DNA from: Seohaeicola saemankumensis
Lineage (GTDB): Bacteria > Pseudomonadota > Alphaproteobacteria > Rhodobacterales > Rhodobacteraceae
Direction: 5' to 3'
NCBI RefSeq assembly: GCF_020171285.1
Contig: NZ_JAIUZI010000006.1
Coordinates: 1 to 64,000, forward strand
Length of the DNA stretch: 64,000 nucleotides
Positions 57,978 to 64,000 of this stretch are shown piece by piece. Each line of letters opens with the position of its first letter. Positions within the stretch are counted from its first letter, which is position 1. The notes under the pieces are model-generated. The model saw only the letters and a list, made by a program, of their open reading frames with translations, was not told the DNA's origin and made no database searches. The position numbers and the translations under genes were made by a program.

Positions 57978-58586
57978 TCAGCGCGGGCGCGCGCCGTCAA
58001 AGGTGACGCGAAAGAACTGGTCGGCCATCTGCTCGGGGCGCAGACCGCTCGGCATGCGCCATTCCAATGTCCAGTTCATCATGCCGATGATCGCGAATTT
58101 CAGCGTGTGCAGGTCGATATCCCCGGCGATTTCACCGGCCGCGCGGGCTTCGGACAACAGCCGGGTCCAGACCTCTTCATAACGGGCCCGGTTGCTGCGC
58201 AGGCGGTTCCGGATATCCGCCGGGACATGGGCAAAACACCGGATATGCGCCGAGCCATAGTCGCTCTTGTCGTGGAGGGTCTTCAAATGCACCTCCATCG
58301 CGATCCGGATGCGGTCCAGCGGCGGTGCGCCTGCGGCCCCCTCCAGCGCCTTTAGCACCGATGCCTCGACCCGGTTCACGCCCTCGGTCATGATCTCTTC
58401 GACCAGGGCGTCCTTGCTTTCGAAATGGTAGTAAAGCGATCCCGCCTTCATGTCGCAGGCCTGCGCGATGTCGCGCAGCGAGGTGGCGCCATAGCCCTGC
58501 CGCACCAGCAGCCCGGCCGTCCGGTCCAGGATCATCCGGCGCGACACATCTCTCAGGCGTTCATCTGGTCTTCGGTTGGCGGCCAT
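57978..58586 (-). CDS. TetR-family transcriptional regulator
   Basis: A 202-aa TetR-type repressor. The N-terminal helix-turn-helix is TSLRDIAQACDMKAGSLYYHFESKDALVEEI, followed by a helical ligand domain. It is convergent with the efflux-like genes, only 10 bp from them, so it may control them or the divergent acyl-CoA operon. A GC-rich inverted repeat (CCCGCGC 57969-57975, GCGCGGG 57981-57987) overlaps its stop codon. Confidence 0.87.
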   Translation of the reverse strand: MAANRRPDERLRDVSRRMILDRTAGLLVRQGYGATSLRDIAQACDMKAGSLYYHFESKDALVEEIMTEGVNRVEASVLKALEGAAGAPPLDRIRIAMEVHLKTLHDKSDYGSAHIRCFAHVPADIRNRLRSNRARYEEVWTRLLSEARAAGEIAGDIDLHTLKFAIIGMMNWTLEWRMPSGLRPEQMADQFFRVTFDGARPR

Positions 58587-58811
58587 CGCTCCGGGTTCCG
58601 TTGTTGTGTCCGAGGTACTTAGTCCGACAGGCGTTCGGCGGCAAGACGTTCGCGCCGCCCCCGTGCCCGAGTGGCCGAGTCGGTGCGGGTGCCCGGATGT
58701 GGATATTGCGCTTCAACGCAGCCGACCCCAACCGGACCTCTTGAGAAATGGCTGCGAAAACAATGCAGTGAACGCATGTTTCCTCGCGTGACCGCGTAGT
58801 CACATTAATTG

Positions 58812-58841
58812 TTGACAGAATCTTTGGCGCAAAATTATAAC
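58812..58841 (+). promoter_or_regulatory. Sigma-70-like promoter of the TetR/acyl-CoA operon
   Basis: TTGACA (58812-58817), an 18-bp spacer, then TATAAC (58836-58841), in an AT-rich patch unlike the surrounding GC-rich DNA. The predicted transcript would start about 10-12 nt before the TTG start at 58860, so the leader is very short. Confidence 0.6.
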
Positions 58842-58859
58842 AATCGTTAGGTAGAAAAA

Positions 58860-59549
58860 TTGGATCTAAACGTGTGGAATGACGCCTCCCCCAGCCGGAA
58901 CACCCAGCAGGCGATGAAGCGCAAGGCGATCCTGCGCGCCGCCGCCATCGTGTTCACGCGACAGGGGAGCCGGGGCGCAACGCTTGAGGATGTGGCGGGC
59001 TCGCTCGGTGTCTCAAAGGCGGCGCTCTACCGCTACGTCGTGAACAAGAACGAGCTGATCCTGGCCTGCCAGGAAGAGGCGCTGGACATCGCGGACCGGG
59101 CGTTGAGCCTGGGCGAAGAGACCGGGCGCACCGCGCTGGACAAGATCCGGATCGGCCTGACCACCTATCTGGTCGAGATGATCGCCGAACTGGGCGTGCC
59201 CGCACTGATCCTCGAAGACAATGCCCTGCACGGGGCCGAGGCCGAGCGCACCTATGAGAAACGCGATGCCTACGAGATGCGGATGCGCCGTCTGGTGGCC
59301 GAAGGCATGGCCGACGGCTCCATCGTCGCGACCGAACCCAAGATCGCGGTCTTCATGCTGCTCGGCGCCATCCACTGGGTGTCGAAATGGTACCGGCCCG
59401 AGGGGCCGTGGACACCGGCGCAGGTGGCCCACGCCATTGTCGAGATCGCCAGCCGCGCGCTCGATGCCGACCCCGCGACCCAACTGACAACATGCCTCGA
59501 TCCGGCCACGGCGGATCACCAGAAACGGAAAGAGCACCATGCATTTTGA
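58860..59549 (+). CDS. TetR-family transcriptional regulator
   Basis: A 229-aa TetR-type regulator. The helix-turn-helix is ATLEDVAGSLGVSKAALYRYVVNKNELI. The start is uncertain: TTG at 58860 keeps the longest frame, and the ATG at 58914 (MKRKAILRAAA) would also leave the domain intact. The gene overlaps the acyl-CoA dehydrogenase gene by 11 bp, so it is the first gene of the operon and probably autoregulates it in response to an acyl-CoA. Confidence 0.85.
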   Translation: MDLNVWNDASPSRNTQQAMKRKAILRAAAIVFTRQGSRGATLEDVAGSLGVSKAALYRYVVNKNELILACQEEALDIADRALSLGEETGRTALDKIRIGLTTYLVEMIAELGVPALILEDNALHGAEAERTYEKRDAYEMRMRRLVAEGMADGSIVATEPKIAVFMLLGAIHWVSKWYRPEGPWTPAQVAHAIVEIASRALDADPATQLTTCLDPATADHQKRKEHHAF

Positions 59550-60702
59550 CCTGACCGACCAGCAGCGCGAACTGCAGGAGACGATCAATGCCTTTGCCCA
59601 GGCCGAGATCGCCCCGATCGCCGAAGAGCTTGACCGCAAGGCACAATTCCCGGTCGAACTGTTCCAGCGCGTCGGTGAAATGGGTGTCATGTCCATCCCG
59701 TTTTCCGAGGACCTTGGTGGCATGGGGCTCGGGGTGTTCGAGGCGGTGCTCGCCATCGAGGCGCTGGCCCGGGCGGATCAGTCCATCGCGGTGTCGACCA
59801 TGGTCTCGATGGCCACCGGCCTGACCGTGGCCCGGTTCGGAACCGAAGAGCAGAAACGTACATGGCTGCCCGACATCGTCAGCGGTCAGAAGATCTGCTC
59901 GATCGCGGGAACAGAGCCGGACGCCGGATCCGACACCGGCGGCTTTACCACCCGGGCGACGCAGCTTGGCAACGGCCAGTGGTCCCTGAACGGTGAAAAG
60001 GCCTTCATCACCAATGCCGGCACCCCGATATCACTCTTCACGCTGATCCTGGCGATCACCTCGCCAAAGGGAGAGGGGCGCAAGAAATTCTCGCTCTTCC
60101 TGACGCCGAACGACGCGCCGGGCTATACCCGCGGCAAGGGGTACAACAAGATGGGCTGGAAAAGCTCGGACACCCGGCAGCTCTATCTCAGCGACTGCCA
60201 GCTGGGCGAAGAGGCGATCGTGGGCGACCTGCACGGCGGGCGCCACCTGCTGCACAAGGGGTACCAGGCCGCGCGCATCTGGTTGTCGGCCTGCTCGCTG
60301 GGGCTGGCGCAGGCCAGCCTTGATCACGCCATCGCATATGCCAAGGAACGCAAGGCTTTCGGCGGGTCACTGGGACAGCGCCAGCTGGTCCAGCAACTGA
60401 TCGCGCAAATGGCGCTCAAGGTCGACATGGCCCGCCTGCTGACCTATCGCGCCGCCTGGCAGATCGACCAGGGCATCGACGATCTGGGCGCGCTGTCGAT
60501 GGCCAAGCTGGGCGCGACCGAGATCGGCACCGAGGTCGCCAACATGGCGGTGCAGGTCCATGGCGGCTGGGGCTTCATGGATGACTGCCCGCCCTCGCGA
60601 TACCTGCGCGACAACCGCATCTGCACCATCGGCGACGGGTCGAGCCAGATCCAGACCATGCTGATCGCACGGGCCTGCGGGCTGGACGTCGATTTCACCT
60701 GA
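59539..60702 (+). CDS. Acyl-CoA dehydrogenase family protein
   Basis: A 387-aa flavoprotein of normal family length. N-terminal helical domain, middle beta-domain with AGTEPDAGSDTGG and GEKAFITNAG, C-terminal helices with RKAFGGSLGQRQLVQ and QVHGGWGFM. In many short-chain members the catalytic Glu lies in YEGT-x-x-IQ; here that segment reads IGDGSSQIQ, with Asp in place of Glu. The base may be this Asp or a residue elsewhere, as in isovaleryl- and long-chain-type enzymes. It sits with a CoA ligase and Liv-type transporter genes, suggesting breakdown of an imported acid. Confidence 0.87.
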   Translation: MHFDLTDQQRELQETINAFAQAEIAPIAEELDRKAQFPVELFQRVGEMGVMSIPFSEDLGGMGLGVFEAVLAIEALARADQSIAVSTMVSMATGLTVARFGTEEQKRTWLPDIVSGQKICSIAGTEPDAGSDTGGFTTRATQLGNGQWSLNGEKAFITNAGTPISLFTLILAITSPKGEGRKKFSLFLTPNDAPGYTRGKGYNKMGWKSSDTRQLYLSDCQLGEEAIVGDLHGGRHLLHKGYQAARIWLSACSLGLAQASLDHAIAYAKERKAFGGSLGQRQLVQQLIAQMALKVDMARLLTYRAAWQIDQGIDDLGALSMAKLGATEIGTEVANMAVQVHGGWGFMDDCPPSRYLRDNRICTIGDGSSQIQTMLIARACGLDVDFT

Positions 60703-60740
60703 CACGCTGGCAGAGCGTGGGCGCTCGTTCGGAGGAGACG

Positions 60741-61538
60741 ATGGCCGCAACCGGGAAACCAATACTGGAGGCACGGGCCCTGGGGCTGAAATTCGGCGCG
60801 GTTGAGGCGCTGAAGGACGTCTCGGTCCGGGTCGAGGCGGGCAGTGTCCACGCCCTGATCGGACCCAATGGCGCGGGTAAGTCCAGCCTGCTGAACTGCC
60901 TGTCGGGCTTTTACCACCCGTGGACCGGCGCGGTGCTGTTCGAAGGGCGCGATATATCGGCCACGCAGCCGCCGGAACGCGCCCGGCTCGGGATCGGACG
61001 GACCTTTCAGGGCATCCAGACCTACCCGTCGATGACCGCCCGCGAAAACATCCTGTCCGGGTTTCACATCCGGATGCGGGGCGGCGTCTTTGCCGGGCTG
61101 TTCCGCACCCCCGCCTCGGTCCGGCAGGAAGAGGAGATGACAGCGCGGGCAGAGGCGATCATCGACTTTCTCGAACTGGAACAGGACCGCCACCGCGTCG
61201 TCGGGGACATGTCCTATGGGCTGCGCAAACGGGTCGATCTGGGCCGGGCGCTGGCCCTGGACCCCAAGGTTTTAGTCATGGACGAGCCGATGGCGGGCAT
61301 GAGCCCCGAGGAAAAGGGCGACCTGGCCCGCTTCATCCTCGACATCCGGGACCATTTCGGCATCCCGGTCGTGCTGGTCGAACATGACATGGACGTGGTG
61401 ATGGACATCTCGGACCGGGTCACGGTTCTGGAGTTCGGCCACGTCATCGCCGATGGCAGCCCCGCCGAGGTCACCCGCGACCCCCGCGTCATCGCCGCCT
61501 ACCTCGGCGGCGACGCCGCCACGGAGGACGCGGCGTGA
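60741..61538 (+). CDS. Branched-chain-type ABC transporter ATPase (LivG-like)
   Basis: A 265-aa ATPase. Walker A is GPNGAGKSS, the signature region MSYGLRKRVDLGRAL, Walker B VLVMDEPMAGM and the switch His is in VEHDMDVV. Its length and insertions match LivG. GGAGGAG precedes the ATG at 60741. It shares GTGA with the next gene's GTG start. The transporter probably imports a carboxylic acid activated by the adjacent ligase rather than an amino acid; that is inferred. Confidence 0.9.
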   Translation: MAATGKPILEARALGLKFGAVEALKDVSVRVEAGSVHALIGPNGAGKSSLLNCLSGFYHPWTGAVLFEGRDISATQPPERARLGIGRTFQGIQTYPSMTARENILSGFHIRMRGGVFAGLFRTPASVRQEEEMTARAEAIIDFLELEQDRHRVVGDMSYGLRKRVDLGRALALDPKVLVMDEPMAGMSPEEKGDLARFILDIRDHFGIPVVLVEHDMDVVMDISDRVTVLEFGHVIADGSPAEVTRDPRVIAAYLGGDAATEDAA

Positions 61539-63481
61539 CCGGGCCCCGCATCACCGCGCGCGCCGTTAGCCTGGCGCGAACCTCGGGCGACCGGACCCTG
61601 CCGCAAGTGTTGCGCGACAACGCGGCGGGCCTGCCGGACACCGTCGCGATCCGGTCGAAACGGGCGGGGCTGTGGCGCGCGATCACCTGGCGTGACCTGG
61701 ATCTGCGCGTGCGGCGCACCGCCGCCGGGCTGCGCGCGCTGGGGCTGGAACGGGGCCAGACGCTCTGCCTGATTTCCGAGAACCGCGAAGAGGCCTGGAT
61801 CACCCAGATGGCGGCCATCTGCCTGGGCGCGGTGGCGGTCAGCGTCTATCCCGACGCCTCCGCCGATGAGCTTGCCTATGTGCTGAGCCATTCCCGCGCG
61901 GTGGCCGTGTTGGCCGAGGATCAGGAGCAGGTGGACAAGGTGCTGACCGCGCCCGATGCCCCGCTGGCAATCCGCCACATCGTCTTTGTCGAACCGCGGG
62001 GCCTGTGGCACTACACCGACCCGCGCCTTGTCGATCTGGCGACCATCGCGTGCGACGACACCGACGGCGAAATCGCGCGGCGGATCGACAGCGGCAGGAA
62101 GTCGGACATCGCCTGCTACTGTTATACCTCCGGCACGACCGGGCGGCCCAAGGCCGCCATGCTGAACCATGCCTTTATCCTCGACAACGCCTATCGCCTG
62201 ATGGGGGCGCTGGGGATCGAGCCGGGCGGGCGCTACCTGTCCTATATCTCGCCGGCCTGGGCGGCCGAGCAGTTCTTTGGCTTCGGGCTGCCCCTGTTGG
62301 CCCCGCTGGTGCTGCATTTTGCCGAAAAACCCGAGACGGTGCAGACCGACCTGCGCGAGATCGGCCCGGATTTTCTGATGTTCACGCCGCGCCAGTGGGA
62401 AATGCAGGCCTCTGACGTCGAGGCGCGGATGATGGATGCGCCGGGATGGCGTCAGGCGCTGTACCATTGGGGCGTGGCGCGGGGCCACGACCGCGCCGCC
62501 GGGCAGGGTGGCCTCTGGCACCGCGCGGTGATCTGGCCGCTGGCGGACCAGCTGGTGCTCAAGGGCGTGCGCGACCTGCTGGGGCTGACGCGGGCCAAGG
62601 CGGTGCTGTCGGGCGGTTCCGGCCTGTCGGCCGAACTCTTTGCCCGCTTCCGCGCCTACGGGGTGCCGCTGGGCAACCTCTACGGCAGCTCCGAACTGGG
62701 CCTGGTCGCCACGCACCGCAGGGGGGATATGGACCCCGAGACGATGGGCCAGCTGATGCCGTCGGACCCGACGCTGGCCCAGCCGATCGAGGCCTGGGTG
62801 GACGAAACCGGAGAGCTGCGGCTCAGCGGGCTGGCGTTCTCCGGCTATCTCGACAACCCCGAGGCATCCGCCGAGATAGGAGACGCCGCCGAGGGCTATC
62901 ACACCGGGGATGCGGTCCGGCTGGACGACAACGGCGCGCTGATCTTCCTTGATCGCGCCAAGGACCTGCGCCGCCTCGCCACGGGCGCGGTCTATCCGCC
63001 GCAGTTCCTCGAAAACCATCTGCGGGCCCATGCCATGATCCGCGATGCCATCGTCATCGGCGACCAGACCCGCGATGCCGTCGTCGCGCTGATCAACATC
63101 GACATGGAGATCGCCGGACGGTTCGCGGAGCGGCACGGTCTGGCCTTTGGCACCTTCTCCGAGCTCAGCCAGCTGGACCCGGTGCGCCGCGAGATCGCCG
63201 GCGCCGTGGCGGCGGTGAACGCCCGCGTCGACCGGGGCGCCCGGATCGTCAGCTTTGCCAACCTGCCCAAGGAACTGGACGCCGACGAAGAGGAGCTGAC
63301 CCGCTCGCGCAAACTGCGGCGGGGCGCGATCGAGAGCAAATACGCGCCGCTGATCGACGGGCTTTATTCCCGGTGCGCCAGCGTGCCGCTGGACATCGAC
63401 GTGACCTATCAGGACGGACGCAAAAGCCGCCTGTCGGCCGAGGTCGCGATGAACCGAACCGCGGCGGAGGGCGTTGCATGA
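61535..63481 (+). CDS. AMP-forming long-chain acyl-CoA synthetase family protein
   Basis: A 648-aa adenylate-forming enzyme. The P-loop motif is YTSGTTGRPKAAM, followed by LYGSSELGLVATH, TGDAVRLDDNGALIFLDRAKDL and a C-terminal subdomain. It would convert an imported acid to its CoA thioester using ATP. The GTG start overlaps the LivG stop. The length and the insertion before YGSSE fit the FadD15/long-chain group seen between Liv transporter genes in many proteobacteria. Confidence 0.88.
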   Translation: MTGPRITARAVSLARTSGDRTLPQVLRDNAAGLPDTVAIRSKRAGLWRAITWRDLDLRVRRTAAGLRALGLERGQTLCLISENREEAWITQMAAICLGAVAVSVYPDASADELAYVLSHSRAVAVLAEDQEQVDKVLTAPDAPLAIRHIVFVEPRGLWHYTDPRLVDLATIACDDTDGEIARRIDSGRKSDIACYCYTSGTTGRPKAAMLNHAFILDNAYRLMGALGIEPGGRYLSYISPAWAAEQFFGFGLPLLAPLVLHFAEKPETVQTDLREIGPDFLMFTPRQWEMQASDVEARMMDAPGWRQALYHWGVARGHDRAAGQGGLWHRAVIWPLADQLVLKGVRDLLGLTRAKAVLSGGSGLSAELFARFRAYGVPLGNLYGSSELGLVATHRRGDMDPETMGQLMPSDPTLAQPIEAWVDETGELRLSGLAFSGYLDNPEASAEIGDAAEGYHTGDAVRLDDNGALIFLDRAKDLRRLATGAVYPPQFLENHLRAHAMIRDAIVIGDQTRDAVVALINIDMEIAGRFAERHGLAFGTFSELSQLDPVRREIAGAVAAVNARVDRGARIVSFANLPKELDADEEELTRSRKLRRGAIESKYAPLIDGLYSRCASVPLDIDVTYQDGRKSRLSAEVAMNRTAAEGVA

Positions 63482-64000
63482 TCGACCTTCTTCAGATTCT
63501 CATCGAGGGCGCGCTGGTCGGGCTTGTCTACGGGCTGGTCGCGATCTCTTTCGTGGTGATCTACCGCGCGTCCAAGATCATCAACCTCGCACAGGGCGAG
63601 GTGCTGGTGGTCGGGGCATTCCTGCTGTGGACCTTCTCTGAGGGGGCCGCCGCGGCGGGTTACGCGATCCCGATGCCCGTCGTGATTGTGTTGACCCTGA
63701 CCGGTTGCGTGATCTTTGGCTGGCTGGTCGAACGGACCATCTTTCGCCCGCTGATCGGGCAGCCCGCCTTTACGATCTTCATGGCGGGTGTGGCGCTGCT
63801 GATCCTGCTGCGCGGGCTGACGCAGCTGGTCTGGGGGGCGCAGTCACGCTCGATCCCGGTGATCCTGCCCGAGGGCGCGATCACGCTGGGGCCGTTCCTG
63901 GTGAACACCCGCCTGCTGATCGGAGCGCTTTTCACCGTCGTGCTGACCGTCGCGCTGCACGCCTTCTTTACCCGTTCGCGGCTGGGCCTGCGGCTGGCCG
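63478..64000 (+). CDS. Branched-chain-type ABC transporter permease (LivH-like), cut by window end
   Basis: The 5' part, about 174 codons, with no stop before the window ends. It starts ATGATCGACC, overlapping the ligase stop by ATGA. The translation begins MIDLLQILIEGALVGLVYGL and contains the family motif INLAQGEVLVVGAFLLW, then ERTIFRPLIGQPAF. Several hydrophobic segments are visible. It is the first membrane subunit of the Liv-type importer whose ATPase is at 60741-61538; the second permease and binding protein probably follow outside the window. Confidence 0.9.
   Translation, partial: MIDLLQILIEGALVGLVYGLVAISFVVIYRASKIINLAQGEVLVVGAFLLWTFSEGAAAAGYAIPMPVVIVLTLTGCVIFGWLVERTIFRPLIGQPAFTIFMAGVALLILLRGLTQLVWGAQSRSIPVILPEGAITLGPFLVNTRLLIGALFTVVLTVALHAFFTRSRLGLRLA

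Overview
The window looks like a chromosome segment of a high-GC alphaproteobacterium, most likely of the marine Rhodobacterales (Roseobacter group). The basis is a fructose-type frcBCAK operon, two TRAP transporter systems, a polyamine-type ABC transporter, many ATGA start/stop overlaps and several aromatic-catabolism gene sets. This is inference from gene content; no rRNA or tRNA gene was found. The first 61 bases are a pure C run, which looks like an assembly or sequencing artefact at a contig end.

Layout: (1) 0.3-2 kb, a PafA/SPAP-like secreted alkaline phosphatase. (2) 2.9-9.5 kb, an aldehyde dehydrogenase, a polyamine-type ABC transporter and a LysR regulator, in the same order as E. 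coli ydcSTUVW (putrescine uptake and 4-aminobutanal oxidation). (3) 9.6-19.3 kb, an island bracketed by two similar 46-47 bp direct repeats. It holds a secreted caspase-like peptidase and, divergently, a giant gene (11670-19028, 2452 aa) made almost wholly of acidic tripeptides [D/N]-E-[G/D/N]. Its 3' half is a higher-order tandem repeat of exactly 1194 bp. This is the most unusual object in the window and I know of no described family that matches it. (4) 19.3-24.3 kb, frcKACB and a divergent ROK regulator. (5) 24.6-28.5 kb, an SxtJ-like protein, a DUF5989/SxtK-like peptide, a NodU/CmcH/SxtI-type O-carbamoyltransferase and a membrane-anchored SGNH hydrolase. (6) 28.6-34 kb, a porin, three exported proteins of unknown function and an AraC-type regulator.

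(7) 34.6-38.5 kb, an operon of glutathione-dependent formaldehyde dehydrogenase, a CYP199A-like P450, a [2Fe-2S] ferredoxin and a ferredoxin reductase. Together these fit oxidative O-demethylation of a methoxybenzoate with capture of the released formaldehyde. (8) 38.5-43.4 kb, a TRAP transporter, a MarR regulator and an outer-membrane beta-barrel. (9) 43.7-54.2 kb, a second TRAP system with fused QM subunits, and a catabolic cluster: cyclase (broken by an in-frame amber codon), FAH-family hydrolase, GST, alpha/beta hydrolase, flavin monooxygenase, LysR, VOC extradiol dioxygenase and Rieske ferredoxin. A near-identical palindrome precedes both arms of this cluster. (10) 54.3-58.6 kb, a K+-channel-like protein and an AI-2E/HlyD/DUF2955 set with a TetR regulator. 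(11) 58.8-64 kb, TetR, acyl-CoA dehydrogenase, LivG-type ATPase, acyl-CoA synthetase and a LivH-type permease cut by the window end.

Overall the region combines scavenging (phosphate, polyamine, fructose, organic acids) with aromatic catabolism, interrupted by the caspase/polyacidic-protein island.
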